In this document: positions 1 to 8,485 of the stretch, piece after piece | How the letters are laid out: each line of letters starts with the position of its first letter | Numbering within the stretch: position 1 is the stretch's first letter | From: Spirochaetaceae bacterium | GTDB lineage: Bacteria > Spirochaetota > Spirochaetia > Treponematales > Breznakiellaceae | Reading direction: 5' to 3' | DNA: 64,000 nt | Assembly (NCBI GenBank): GCA_031278215.1 | Contig: JAITKV010000011.1 | Location: forward strand, 58,063 to 122,062 | Program-made: the position numbers and the translations under genes | The notes under the pieces: model-generated | Seen by the model: the letters and a program-made list of their open reading frames with translations, nothing else | What the model was told of the DNA's origin: nothing | Database searches by the model: none

Positions 1-800
1 CTTAGAAGGATCGCCGCCGTATTGTTCCGGCTTACCCCCCCCAGGGGCGCGGCCCGGAGCGTTCCCAGGGACCTGACGGAACCCCCGCCGCAGAGCTTTA
101 TTTCGCCGGTCCTAAGCAGGACCAGCACGCCGGAATCAGCGGCGACCAGCCCCGCCGGCGTTCCTCCGATGTTTTGTTTTTCCGCTTTTCCGAAGGGGCT
201 TAATTCCAGCAGATCCCCGTTTTCCAGGATCGCCGTAATTCCTCCGGTTTTGGAAAGTACCGGGCTGGCGCCGATCCGGTGTTCCAACTCCCTGCTCCAC
301 AGCAAATACCCCGACGCGGTGTAACAGCGGATTAATTCTTCGGTGGTAACAAAGATCCGTCCGTCCCAGCCGACCAGCACCTGCGCGGTGATGGGCCCCG
401 TGGAGATTTGCCACAATTCCCTTCCCGATCTGTTCACCGCAATAAGGGTTCCGTCGGTCCGGCAGATGTAACAGGTTCCCTCCCGGGCCCGGCTTACGTA
501 GGGAACCAGCTTTCCCCGGGCATAGTAATTCCAGAGGGGTTTTCCGTCCAAAGAATAGGCCCTAAGGTGTCCGCCTTCCAGCACCGCCACCACCGTTCCG
601 GCCTGGATCGAGGGGATCCCTATGACGGCCCCGCCGGGGGCCTGCCTCCAGATTGGAACGGCGGGATTACCCTCGTCTTCGGGAAAGATCCCCTCCGCGG
701 TTTCCGCCCCCAGAAACAGGGCGGAAAAAAGAAAGAAAAGCTGCCAGACCGCGGAGAAGATAGGCTGTTTTTTCCTGTAGGGTGCAAACATCATAGACAT
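1..800 (-). CDS. Secreted PQQ-like beta-propeller protein, C-terminus cut by window edge
   Basis: This open frame is absent from the ORF track because it runs off the left edge without a stop. Translating the complement of 800 down to 3 gives about 266 residues with no stop. A hydrophobic stretch near residues 16-32 looks like a signal peptide or N-terminal anchor. The rest consists of repeated blade-like units (LRAYSLDGKPLWNY, LIAVNRSGRELWQI, IRCYTASGYLLWSRE) that match the PQQ/outer-membrane-assembly beta-propeller pattern, in which each blade ends in a Trp. I infer a periplasmic scaffold or sensor propeller with no enzymatic motif. A second ATG lies six bases inside the chosen start and neither has a clear Shine-Dalgarno. 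It is divergent from nothing: the next gene, rlmD-like, lies upstream on the same strand. Confidence 0.75.
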   Translation of the reverse strand, partial: MSMMFAPYRKKQPIFSAVWQLFFLFSALFLGAETAEGIFPEDEGNPAVPIWRQAPGGAVIGIPSIQAGTVVAVLEGGHLRAYSLDGKPLWNYYARGKLVPYVSRAREGTCYICRTDGTLIAVNRSGRELWQISTGPITAQVLVGWDGRIFVTTEELIRCYTASGYLLWSRELEHRIGASPVLSKTGGITAILENGDLLELSPFGKAEKQNIGGTPAGLVAADSGVLVLLRTGEIKLCGGGSVRSLGTLRAAPLGGVSRNNTAAILL

Positions 801-861
801 TTATTTTCGGATAAGCCCGGATATAGCTTAATTTTACTATACTTAGGGGAAGTTTTACAAA

Positions 862-898
862 CCGCCGGACAGGGGAGGTATGCGCCGCCGGACAGGGG
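862..898. repeat. 14-bp direct repeat just outside a stop codon
   Basis: CCGCCGGACAGGGG occurs at 862-875 and again at 885-898. It ends two bases beyond the stop of the rRNA methyltransferase gene (stop at 901-903 on the complement). It is one of several short GC-rich duplications next to stop codons in this window. Confidence 0.6.
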
Positions 899-900
899 GC

Positions 901-2148
901 CTAGACGCCGCCGGATCGTACAAAAACCACCAGACTTTCAATGTGGGCCGTCTGCGGATAAAAATCGAAAAAGTACAGTTCCTCCGGCTTGTAGGCCCCG
1001 CAGAGTATACGGTAATCCCGGGACAGGGAGGCGGGATCGCAGGACACGTAGGCCAGTACCGGGGGACCCTGGCGGCAAAGCCAGCGGACCACGGAAGGGG
1101 AAAGTCCCTGCCGGGGCGGGTCGGCTACGGCAAAGCTGTAGGACCGGTCCCTTAGGCCGGAGCGGATCCTGCCGCCGGAGCCGCTTTTACCGGGAACCCA
1201 TGCGGTGTCCCGCCGGGGAACATACCGGAACCCTTCCCTCCGGCCCAGGTTTTCTTCCGCCAGCCTAAGGGCCCGGCGGTTTTCTTCCAGCAAATCCGCC
1301 CCTCCGGGGAACAGGTTTTCCAGAAATACGGTAAAGGTTCCCACCCCCGCGTACAGATCCGCCATCGCCGGCGGATCCTCCCGGTGCCGGGAACCCCCGG
1401 AGGGGTCCGCCGGGGCCGCGGCCTTTTCCGCGATCCCGGCAAGGGGAGGGATCAGCGCTTCCAAAGCCCCGGCGTTGCTTTGGAAAAAACAGGAGGCGTC
1501 CAGGAGGATCTTCCGGTCCAGTACGGATACGGCCCCCCGGGAAGGAACCGGACCGGGAATGCCGGTTCCTTCTTCGGCCAAGAGGACCGTTCCCCGGCCG
1601 TAGAGGGTAAACCGGTCCTTTCCCGGAGGCGGCCGCAGATCCTTCAACAGGGGGCGAAGGACCGGATCGGCGATGGGGCAGTCTTCCACGGGGACCGGGG
1701 CGTGACTTTTCCGGGCCTTGAACCCGCACCGGGGACCCCGGTTGGCCCTGATCGCGTGGAGGGAAAGGCGGTTCCGGTATTCCCAGGGTTTGGAAGGAAC
1801 CGTAACAAGGGGCGGAAGCGTTTGCGCGGCCCCGGTGCGGGAAAGGATGCCGGAAAGGATCTCCCCCTTGGCCTGCAGCTGGGCCTCATAAGACAGATGC
1901 TGGAGGGAACAGCCTCCGCAGCGGCCGTAGAGGGAGCAGCGGGGTTCCACCCGCAGGGGCGAAGCTTCTTCCAGGCCGGCGATTTCTGCCCGGGCCCAGC
2001 TTCCGTGGTCCTCGGTAATTCGGCCCCGGACCAGGTCTCCCGGCGCCGAAAGGGGGATAAAGACCTTTTTCCCCCCGTGAAGGGCCAGTCCTTCGCCGCC
2101 GGGAAGGATTTTTTCCACCGGGGATAAAAAAGTATCGCCTATTGCCAT
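901..2148 (-). CDS. 23S rRNA (uracil-C5)-methyltransferase, RlmD/TrmA family
   Basis: The 415-residue product transfers a methyl group from SAM to C5 of a uridine in RNA. An N-terminal TRAM-like beta domain (about 1-60) is followed by an iron-sulfur cysteine set (CSLYGRCGGCS near 70-80 plus a later EDCPI Cys), as in RlmD. The C-terminal Rossmann methyltransferase domain has the SAM motif DLYAGVGTFT, the ADPPRQGL motif and the catalytic cysteine motif YVSCDPASLSRD. Family members include RlmD (U1939), RlmC (U747) and TrmA; the iron-sulfur and TRAM parts favour an RlmD/RlmCD type, but the target base cannot be read from sequence. The ATG start at 2148 overlaps the upstream region of the divergent hydrolase gene. 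A short Gly/Ser/Pro-rich insertion near residue 250 is atypical. Confidence 0.92.
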   Translation of the reverse strand: MAIGDTFLSPVEKILPGGEGLALHGGKKVFIPLSAPGDLVRGRITEDHGSWARAEIAGLEEASPLRVEPRCSLYGRCGGCSLQHLSYEAQLQAKGEILSGILSRTGAAQTLPPLVTVPSKPWEYRNRLSLHAIRANRGPRCGFKARKSHAPVPVEDCPIADPVLRPLLKDLRPPPGKDRFTLYGRGTVLLAEEGTGIPGPVPSRGAVSVLDRKILLDASCFFQSNAGALEALIPPLAGIAEKAAAPADPSGGSRHREDPPAMADLYAGVGTFTVFLENLFPGGADLLEENRRALRLAEENLGRREGFRYVPRRDTAWVPGKSGSGGRIRSGLRDRSYSFAVADPPRQGLSPSVVRWLCRQGPPVLAYVSCDPASLSRDYRILCGAYKPEELYFFDFYPQTAHIESLVVFVRSGGV

Positions 2149-2177
2149 GTGGAGTGAACTGTATCATAATGGGTCCT

Positions 2178-3146
2178 ATGATTGAAACCACCAGTTGGAT
2201 CCCCTGTGATGACGGCGCCAGGCTTTTTATACGGCGCTGGAGCCCCGGTTCCGGCACCCCCAAGGCCCTTGTGCATGCCGTGCATGGCATGACGGAACAT
2301 TCTGCCCGTTACCGGTTCCTGGCGGAAAAACTCTGCGGGGCGGGCATTGAACTGTGGGCGGCGGACATGCGGGGCCACGGAAAGACCGCGGATCCCGCGG
2401 TGAACGATCCCGCCAGGGGGGGGCTTCTGGGTCATACCGCGGACCGGGACGGCTTTTTCCGGGTGGTGGCGGATATCGGCATTATTAACAGGCATATTGC
2501 CGCCTCCACCGGGGAAACATACGGAAAACTTCCCCTGTTTCTTATGGGTCATTCCTGGGGATCCTTTTTGGCCCAGGGCTATATTGAAAGCCCGGACGCT
2601 TCCACGGTCCTGCGGGGCTGCATCCTCTCCGGCACCCGGGGGCCGGGGAGCGGATCCATAGCCCTTGGCGTTCCCCTGCTGGCCCTGCTGGCCCTGCTAA
2701 GGGGTAAACGGCGGGATTCCGCAGCGGCCCGGGTCTTGTCAGTAGGACTTTACAACAGGACCTTTAAGCCGAACCGGACCCCCTTTGACTGGCTTTCCCG
2801 GGACGAAAAGGCGGTGGACGAGTTCATGGCGGATCCGCTTTGCGGCAGGCCCTGTTCCTCCGGATTTTACCGTGATATGATACGGGGACTGGCGGCGATA
2901 CACCGGAAGAAGGCTATTGCCCGGATTAACAGGGCCTTGAAGGTCTATATTTTTTGCGGCAGCGCCGATCCGGCCGGCGAGATGGGGCTTAGCCCCGCCA
3001 GGCTGGTAAAGGCATACCGGGGGGCGGGCATAGAGGATTTGGAATTTGTACTTTATCCGGAAGCCCGGCACGAGCCTTTACATGAAATCAACCGGGAAGA
3101 GGTTGTGGACGCGCTTCTGAATTGGCTGGAACGGTGCCTTCCCTAG
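2178..3146 (+). CDS. Alpha/beta hydrolase, monoacylglycerol lipase-like (S33 family)
   Basis: The product is a serine hydrolase with the canonical order of motifs. These are HAVHGMTEHSARY (oxyanion-hole HG), DMRGHG, the nucleophile elbow GHSWGS, then an acid in GSADP and a histidine in YPEARHEPLHE. The arrangement is that of the lysophospholipase/monoglyceride lipase (Hydrolase_4) group, which act on acylglycerols or lysophospholipids in the cytoplasm or at the membrane face. The track starts at 2142, inside the divergent methyltransferase gene. I prefer the ATG at 2178 (MIETTSW), which gives the usual N-terminus just before the first strand; 2169 is an alternative. No strong Shine-Dalgarno is present. 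The substrate is unknown. Confidence 0.88.
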   Translation: MIETTSWIPCDDGARLFIRRWSPGSGTPKALVHAVHGMTEHSARYRFLAEKLCGAGIELWAADMRGHGKTADPAVNDPARGGLLGHTADRDGFFRVVADIGIINRHIAASTGETYGKLPLFLMGHSWGSFLAQGYIESPDASTVLRGCILSGTRGPGSGSIALGVPLLALLALLRGKRRDSAAARVLSVGLYNRTFKPNRTPFDWLSRDEKAVDEFMADPLCGRPCSSGFYRDMIRGLAAIHRKKAIARINRALKVYIFCGSADPAGEMGLSPARLVKAYRGAGIEDLEFVLYPEARHEPLHEINREEVVDALLNWLERCLP

Positions 3147-3292
3147 GCGCCTGTGGCACTTATAGGTTTTTGCGCCGCTTGGCGCCGCTTGGCGCCGCAA
3201 AACCTCGATAAATGGGCGCCTGCGAGTTTGCAGGGTAAAAATCGCCTGACCGGCGGTTTTTTAGGGTTTTATGTACGCAGTGCGGCAGACTC
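3144..3292. repeat. Dispersed GC-rich repeat element after a stop codon
   Basis: The element begins at the hydrolase stop codon with CCTAGGCGCCTGTGGC, followed by AGGTTTTTGCGCC, and a nearly identical head recurs after the amidase stop at 49905. It then contains three GCGCCGCTTG units. Its second half (3198-3292, including GGGTAAAAATCGCC and GCGGCAGACT) aligns with 18190-18303 at roughly four bases in five. No coding potential is supported, and the small ORFs here are shadows. Confidence 0.65.
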
Positions 3293-3325
3293 CCAGGGCC
3301 CATACTACAGTTTGCAGGAAAAAGA

Positions 3326-4549
3326 TTGCGGATCCGGTACGGAAAAGAGCAGAACGGAAAACTCATACGAAAGGCCGTGGTGTACACGCGGGATGAACAC
3401 AGGATCGATTTTACCGGAGTAGACCGGGATGCGGTGTTTATTACCAGCCGCCTGGGGGCCAACGGGTACGAGAGTTACATTGTGGGCGGCGCGGTCCGGG
3501 ATCTGATCCTGGGAAAAAGACCCAAAGATTTTGACATTGTTACCGGGGCAACTCCGGCGCAGATTAAGCGGATCTTTCGCAATTCCCGGATCATAGGCCG
3601 GCGGTTCCGGCTGGTCCATGTTTTTTTTGGCCCCAAAATATTTGAGGTTTCCACCTTCCGGTCCCTTAAGGACGGCCATACCAGCAATACCTATGGAACC
3701 ATAGAAGAGGATGTCCAGCGCAGGGATTTTTCGTTCAACGCCCTCTTTTACGATCCCGGCAAACAGGTGGTGGTGGACTATGTGAACGGAATGGCGGATA
3801 TCAAAAAACGGATCCTGCGGCCCATTATTCCCGTGGAACTTATTTTTAAGGACGATCCGGTGCGGATGATCCGGGCCGTAAAATACGCCGCCGCCGGCGG
3901 TTTTAAAATTCCCTGGCTTTTGCAGCGGCGGATAAAAAAAGAAGCCCCCCTGCTAAAAGAGATTTCCGCTTCCCGGCTTACGGAGGAGCTTAGTAAAATT
4001 ATCCGTTCACCCTATGCGGCGCGGATAGTGGAAGCCCTGGAAGATGCGGGGCTTTACGGGTATCTTCAAAAGGAAGCTTCGGCCCTGTTAAAAACCGACG
4101 CCGGCTTTCGCAGCAAGTACTTTCGCAGTTTGGCGGATAGTTCCGGCGAACCGGGGGAAGGAAAGGCCCTGGCGGCCTTGATCCAGGATTATCTGGAATT
4201 AAAGACTCCCTGGCAGGAGCTAAAGCAGTGGGAAGATTACCAGGCCGTGTTTTTTGACGCCCGGCGCTTTCTCCTTCCCATGAATCCCCCCCGGCTTGAA
4301 CTGGACAGATCGATCCGCCGTATCTTTGCGGCCCACGGAATTGAATTAAAAAAGAAGGCCCTCTTTGAACGGGATCGCCGGACCGGGGAAGGGTCAAGAC
4401 GTTCCAGGGGTAAAGAAGGATCCCCCGTAAAAGAACAGGCTCCCCCGGCGGCGGCGCCTGCCGGGCAGGCGGGGGTCCCCGGGCAGGCGGGGACCCGGCC
4501 CCTTCGCCGCCGCAGACGGCAAAAAAGTCCGGCCCCCCGGGGGCTGTAA
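3326..4549 (+). CDS. pcnB: Poly(A) polymerase / tRNA nucleotidyltransferase family protein (PcnB-like)
   Basis: A 407-residue class II nucleotidyltransferase that adds nucleotides to RNA 3' ends. The head domain has IVGGAVRDLILGKRPKDFDIVTGA, including the two catalytic aspartates in DFD, then the RRDFSFNAL motif and the DPVRMIRAVKYAA motif of the neck. PcnB-type spirochaete proteins are longer than CCA enzymes and carry a basic C-terminus, as here (last 60 residues rich in R, G, P). The TTG start at 3326 is preceded by AGGA at suitable spacing, and the N-terminus MRIRYGK fits the PcnB pattern. The tail contains a duplicated GQAGVPGQAGTR segment made by an 18-bp tandem repeat around 4461-4500. 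CCA-adding activity cannot be excluded. Confidence 0.88.
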   Translation: MRIRYGKEQNGKLIRKAVVYTRDEHRIDFTGVDRDAVFITSRLGANGYESYIVGGAVRDLILGKRPKDFDIVTGATPAQIKRIFRNSRIIGRRFRLVHVFFGPKIFEVSTFRSLKDGHTSNTYGTIEEDVQRRDFSFNALFYDPGKQVVVDYVNGMADIKKRILRPIIPVELIFKDDPVRMIRAVKYAAAGGFKIPWLLQRRIKKEAPLLKEISASRLTEELSKIIRSPYAARIVEALEDAGLYGYLQKEASALLKTDAGFRSKYFRSLADSSGEPGEGKALAALIQDYLELKTPWQELKQWEDYQAVFFDARRFLLPMNPPRLELDRSIRRIFAAHGIELKKKALFERDRRTGEGSRRSRGKEGSPVKEQAPPAAAPAGQAGVPGQAGTRPLRRRRRQKSPAPRGL

Positions 4550-4585
4550 GGGCCGGGGGCGGAGGCTCCGCCGGGGGCGGAGGGC

Positions 4586-5767
4586 TTATTCCAGTTTCTT
4601 AACCAGTTCCTCCACCCGGGTCCTGTATTTGGAAGGATCCGCGGAGGAAGCCTCTTCCAGGTATGCCAGGGCCTCTGTTTTTTTGCCCGACGCCAGGGCG
4701 TTTATGCCCCGGGCATATTGGATCAGGGCCCGCTCGGCGCCGTAGTCCAGGGCTGTTTTGTAGAATGCTTCGGCCTCCACATACCGGGCTTCTTCATAGG
4801 CTAAAAGACCCAGATAGTAAGGGGGCGCATAATGGCCCGGTTTAAGGGCCGCGGCCCGCCGAAACAGGGCCCCCGCGGCGGAAAAATCCTTGGCCCCGTA
4901 GGCCCTTTGTCCTTCCTCCACCAGTTCGGTAAAGGTCTTTTTGGCCGCCACATATACGGCATAATCCCTGCTTAGGTCCCGCAGGGGGGTAAAGAGTACG
5001 ATCCGGTCGTAGACCGCCCGGGCGTTTTCTTCCGCCGAGGCGGCGGGGGAAAGGACCATAAAGAGGTCCGTCAAGGTTCTAAAGTAGTTTCCCCCCCCGG
5101 GGGTGTTTTCCGCCGCCGGAGGAGGCGGAACGGCGGATCCGTTATCCACAAAAAAAGACACCAGGGACCACGCCAGGGCCTGAAAGTTGGGGGGAGCGCC
5201 GTTTGTATCCGCCCGCAGTATAAGCTCCGGGCTTGCGGAGGCCCCGGCCTGCCGGACCGTTTCCAGCCAGCTTAGGTTTTCTTCGTAATTTAGGGCGCCC
5301 TTTTCCCGGTCGTAGATAAGGGTGCTAAAATAGACCGCAAAACCCTCCCGTATCCAGGCCGGGGGCTGGGGTATAAAGGCCCGTAAAAACTGGATAAAAG
5401 CCTGGTGGGGAAGGATCTTTTCTTCTTCCGGGCTTCCCCGGAGTACGACCAGTTCCCTGCTGGCCGGCGTATTGTAGTGAAGGTATACGGCGCCGGGGCG
5501 GGAGCTTCCCAGCTTGGAACTAACATAGGCGTCGTACTCGCTTTTTTCGGTAAAGAGGCGGATCCGCAGCAGCCCGGAGAGCCCCGCGGGGTTAAAGCGG
5601 AAGATCCTGTTGTATGTGTCAAAGCGCTGTTCCATCTGGTTTGCGTAAATTGCTCCGTCGGCGCTTCCGGGAGGAACGATAACCTCGTAATGGGTGGATC
5701 GAAACTGGGCGGGAAGCAGGGCCCCCAGGCCCAGGATCAGGGAAATGCCTAAAAAAAACTTTTTCAT
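4586..5767 (-). CDS. Secreted TPR protein with degenerate peptidase-MA-like domain
   Basis: A 393-residue exported protein. Residues 1-20 form a signal peptide (MKKFFLGISLILGLGALLPAQ). The middle region (about 25-170) resembles the DUF1570/peptidase MA fold, with strands followed by a helix and the late motif PPAWIREGFAVYFS, which matches the WxxEGxAxYF metal-ligand region of gluzincins. The expected HExxH is replaced by HQAFIQF, so zinc proteolysis is doubtful. Residues 265-390 hold at least three TPR units (YGAKDFSAAGALFRRAAALKPG and following). The protein probably scaffolds periplasmic complexes. It is convergent with pcnB and about 40 bases downstream of the P-loop/Asp23 gene on the same strand, so the two may be co-transcribed. 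Confidence 0.75.
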   Translation of the reverse strand: MKKFFLGISLILGLGALLPAQFRSTHYEVIVPPGSADGAIYANQMEQRFDTYNRIFRFNPAGLSGLLRIRLFTEKSEYDAYVSSKLGSSRPGAVYLHYNTPASRELVVLRGSPEEEKILPHQAFIQFLRAFIPQPPAWIREGFAVYFSTLIYDREKGALNYEENLSWLETVRQAGASASPELILRADTNGAPPNFQALAWSLVSFFVDNGSAVPPPPAAENTPGGGNYFRTLTDLFMVLSPAASAEENARAVYDRIVLFTPLRDLSRDYAVYVAAKKTFTELVEEGQRAYGAKDFSAAGALFRRAAALKPGHYAPPYYLGLLAYEEARYVEAEAFYKTALDYGAERALIQYARGINALASGKKTEALAYLEEASSADPSKYRTRVEELVKKLE

Positions 5768-5810
5768 GGTACGCTCCGTTTAATGATTTCCGGCGTTCTG
5801 TAAATACCCC

Positions 5811-6686
5811 TTACAAGGCCTGGGAATATTCCTGCCGGATCTTGTCAATGATAATGTTCACCTCTTCTATGAGTATTCCCGTATACCGTTCAATGTTGTC
5901 AATAATGTACTGCTGCAGGGTATGGATGTTGCCTCCCAGCTGGATTCCGTAGGGTACGTCTATGGTAATTACCAGCCGGTACCCCGCGTCGTCATCCTTG
6001 ACGGATATTTTCTTGATAACAATATCCTCATCATATTCGTCTACACAGTGAATAACCATCTGTGAAAGGGCCGCTTCGGAAATAATTACCTTGCCCCGTT
6101 TGGAATATTCGGGCCTGACCACGGACTTTTCGTGGACCTGGGGGGTGGAGCCCAGGGTTTCCGGCAGCCGGCGGCGGCGGAATATCCGGATCGCGTCGTA
6201 AAATATCTGGGGGTAGGTTCGTTTAACTTCGATGGAAGGAACGGGGATTACATGCTTGCCCTCGATTTTTCTGGTCCGTATGGCCCGTTCGATTTCTTCC
6301 TGACTGGCAATATCCCGGATGTGGATAATCCGGACCGGGGGGGGCAGTTCCAGCCGGGATGCAATTTTATAAACCATCTTTTCGGAAGTTCCCAGCAGCA
6401 GGATCTTTTTAAATTTTTTTTCGTGCAGCGTCCGGGCCATTTCGATCCGGCTTTCTTTATCGTCAAAAAGGGCCACCTTAACCGCGGCCATAAAGGTTTT
6501 TTCTTTTTTTGCCGAGTGTCCCGCGAGGATCCGGTTGTCCCGGATAAGCAGCCCGTCGTCTATGATATAGTCAATGCCGTATTTTTGGGCCACCAGTTTT
6601 GCCCGGAAACTTTTGCCGGTGCCGCTTTCGCCGATAAGCGCGTAGGTTTTTATTCTTCGCAGGGAAAACAAGAACTCCCGAAACAT
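5811..6686 (-). CDS. P-loop NTPase fused to an Asp23/Gls24-like domain
   Basis: The 291-residue product starts with a P-loop domain: strand YALIGESG followed by TGKS (Walker A, residues 17-25), then IIDDGLLI and ILLLGTSEKMV strands. After a linker around 185-195, residues about 200-290 resemble Asp23/Gls24 (DUF322) proteins: KVIISEAALSQMVIHCV, strands VKDDDAGYRLVITIDVPYG, and NIERYTGILIEEVNIIIDKI. Asp23 proteins in Firmicutes act in the cell envelope. The P-loop half looks like a small kinase or ATP-dependent switch without a clear Walker B. Such combinations occur in treponemes as conserved proteins of unknown role. The start MFREFL is the natural one. No signal peptide; cytoplasmic. Confidence 0.75.
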   Translation of the reverse strand: MFREFLFSLRRIKTYALIGESGTGKSFRAKLVAQKYGIDYIIDDGLLIRDNRILAGHSAKKEKTFMAAVKVALFDDKESRIEMARTLHEKKFKKILLLGTSEKMVYKIASRLELPPPVRIIHIRDIASQEEIERAIRTRKIEGKHVIPVPSIEVKRTYPQIFYDAIRIFRRRRLPETLGSTPQVHEKSVVRPEYSKRGKVIISEAALSQMVIHCVDEYDEDIVIKKISVKDDDAGYRLVITIDVPYGIQLGGNIHTLQQYIIDNIERYTGILIEEVNIIIDKIRQEYSQAL

Positions 6687-6771
6687 ATTACATAAAAGTA
6701 TACTGTATTGAAGAAAATCTTACCACATGGCGGATCCAAAACCCGCCGGCCGCCCCGCGGGCAAAAGGCGC

Positions 6772-7848
6772 CTAAAGGCCGAACAGTTCCCGCACCGCGC
6801 TGGAAAAAGCTTCCGGCGGGGGGGCCCGGAAAAACAGGCCCTGCGCCGGGGGATCCCCGGGCGCCCCCGGTATTTCCAGTTCCGCGGCATGAAGAAAAAA
6901 TCCCCCCGGCCCCCGGCGGCCGGGGAAGGGGCCCCCGCCGTATTTACGGTCCCCGGCAAGGGGGTGTCCGTGATGCGCCGCCTGGGCGCGGATCTGGTGG
7001 GTCCGGCCTGTGTCGATCCCGATCTCCGCCAGGGTGTAGAACGCGCCGTCCTTGGCGGCCCTGGCTATGGGAGAAACCCTGGTCCGGGCCCGCCGGCCCC
7101 TGTCCGGTCCCGGGGGCCGTTTTCCCGGGGGGCCGGCAACGCGGGTTTTTTGTTCCCCCCCGGCGCGGTACAACTCTTCTTCCCATACCGCGGCTTTTGT
7201 AAGGCTTCCTTCCAGGATCCCCAGGTACCGCTTGCGGATCTTTCCTTCCCGCAGGAGGGCGCTAAAATACCGGGCCCCGGCCAGGGTGGTGGAAAACACA
7301 ACAATTCCGCTGGTGGGTTTATCCAGCCGGTGAAGGGGGCCGGGCGTAAAAGAAAGGGACGGCGGAAGCCGCCCCGCCAGGTACCGCCGTACCCCTTGTT
7401 CCAGGGTGTCCTCCCCTCCGGGCGCGGGACCCCGCGGGCCTCCGCCGTGGACCGCCAGGCCGGGGGCCTTGTTGACGACCAGAAGCCCCGCGCCTTCCCA
7501 GAGTATGTCCGGAAGGTCCCGGCCCGCCGACCACGGCGCCGCCGGCCGCGGCGCCGCCGGCCACGGCGCCGCCGGCCACGGCGCCGCCGGGTCCCGGGTT
7601 CCGGGGTTTTCCCCCGGTCCGGGAATGAAGGGGGAAGGCCGGGGCCTTCCGGCCCCCGCGGATTCCGGTACGGTGATCCGGGCCCCCGCGGGGATCCGGT
7701 CCCTTCCCCGGCCGGGGCGGCCGTCTACGAGCACCAGCCCCCGGCGTAACAGCCTGTGGAGGGCGGAAAGGGGCATGGACGGAAGGGCTTTGCGGAGGAT
7801 CCGGTCAAGGCGGCGGCCGTCGTCGTCTTCCCGGGCGCGGAGGGTCAT
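6772..7848 (-). CDS. RNA pseudouridine synthase, RluA family, with repeat-expanded linker
   Basis: A 358-residue enzyme that isomerises uridine in rRNA or tRNA. It has an N-terminal S4 RNA-binding domain (RLDRILRKALPSMPLSALHRLLRRGLVLVDG, residues 13-45). The catalytic domain begins near 115 with ILWEGAGLLVVNKAPGLAVH and contains the catalytic motif HRLDKPTSGIVVF, then IDTGRTHQIRAQAAHHGHPLAGDRKYG. S4 plus RluA architecture matches RluC/RluD-type enzymes. Between the two domains sits an Ala/Pro/Trp-rich insert (PAAPW units) encoded by four copies of a 15-bp repeat; a linker of this kind is not conserved in the family. Target uridine unknown. Confidence 0.9.
   Translation of the reverse strand: MTLRAREDDDGRRLDRILRKALPSMPLSALHRLLRRGLVLVDGRPGRGRDRIPAGARITVPESAGAGRPRPSPFIPGPGENPGTRDPAAPWPAAPWPAAPRPAAPWSAGRDLPDILWEGAGLLVVNKAPGLAVHGGGPRGPAPGGEDTLEQGVRRYLAGRLPPSLSFTPGPLHRLDKPTSGIVVFSTTLAGARYFSALLREGKIRKRYLGILEGSLTKAAVWEEELYRAGGEQKTRVAGPPGKRPPGPDRGRRARTRVSPIARAAKDGAFYTLAEIGIDTGRTHQIRAQAAHHGHPLAGDRKYGGGPFPGRRGPGGFFLHAAELEIPGAPGDPPAQGLFFRAPPPEAFSSAVRELFGL
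7531..7590. repeat. Four 15-bp tandem repeats inside the pseudouridine synthase gene
   Basis: Units are CCACGGCGCCGCCGG, CCGCGGCGCCGCCGG and two further copies of the first. The array is in frame and encodes PAAPW repeats in the interdomain linker. The same core appears in the padR gene at 24391-24435 but is read there in another frame. Confidence 0.9.
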
Positions 7849-7905
7849 GATTTACTGTACAAGAGTGAAACTTTTGGGTAAAGTAGTGGAGGGTCCTGGC
7901 CGAAT

Positions 7906-8376
7906 TTGGCAGGGGAGGCGGTTACGCGTTTTTTTGAAAATCCTATTTTTTTACCCTCTATTTCAAGTTTACTGCTGGCCCAGCTTATTAAGACCATTAT
8001 TTACCTGCTGCGGACAAAACGGAAAAATTTTAAAGACACCCTGGAAACCCTTATCTGGCGTACCGGGGGAATGCCTTCAAGCCATTCCGCCCTGGTAAGC
8101 TCCATGGCCCTGTCGGTGGCCTTTTCCGAAGGGGTGGATACGGCCCTGTTCATAGTTACCCTTATGCTAACCTTTATCGTAATCCGTGATTCCCTGGGGG
8201 TCCGCCGTTCCGCGGGAAACCAGGCCCGGGTTCTTAACTGGCTGGGCCGGAATATTTCCGAGAAGCTTGCATTGGAGTACCGCCCCGTTAAAGAGGTGAA
8301 CGGTCATTCCCCCCTTGAAGTAGTGGTGGGGTCTTTGTTAGGGCTCTTTATTGCCGCGGCCTTCCATTTTCTGTAG
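7906..8376 (+). CDS. Divergent PAP2-family membrane protein (DUF212)
   Basis: A 156-residue membrane protein of the DUF212/divergent PAP2 family. Seen features are several hydrophobic segments, the motif RTGGMPSSHSALVSSMALSVAF and a later VKEVNGHSPLEVVVGSLLG. The SSHSA and GHSPLEV motifs match the family signature and recall the PAP2 phosphatase SGSH/H motifs, but the canonical phosphatase motifs are incomplete, so phosphatase activity is uncertain. The frame starts with TTG at 7906 behind GTGGAGGG; no ATG or GTG is well placed. The gene is divergent from the pseudouridine synthase gene and upstream of the rnf-like cluster. Confidence 0.82.
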   Translation: MAGEAVTRFFENPIFLPSISSLLLAQLIKTIIYLLRTKRKNFKDTLETLIWRTGGMPSSHSALVSSMALSVAFSEGVDTALFIVTLMLTFIVIRDSLGVRRSAGNQARVLNWLGRNISEKLALEYRPVKEVNGHSPLEVVVGSLLGLFIAAAFHFL

Positions 8377-8485
8377 GGGGTCCCTGTTCCCCGCGGGAAG
8401 GATCCGGAAGCCGCGATTTTAAATGTTTCTTACCCCTTTACCCCTATAGTAAAAAAAAAAGAACCATAGTATAAAGAAAAAATTA

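Noticed and set aside
408-1268. 286-aa plus-strand ORF
   Set aside because: It is antisense to the beta-propeller and rRNA methyltransferase genes, and its Pro/Arg-rich translation has no domain. It is a GC-rich shadow.
6727-7749. 340-aa plus-strand ORF opposite the pseudouridine synthase gene
   Set aside because: Low-complexity Arg/Pro/Gly translation; the opposite strand has clear S4 and HRLDKPTSG motifs.
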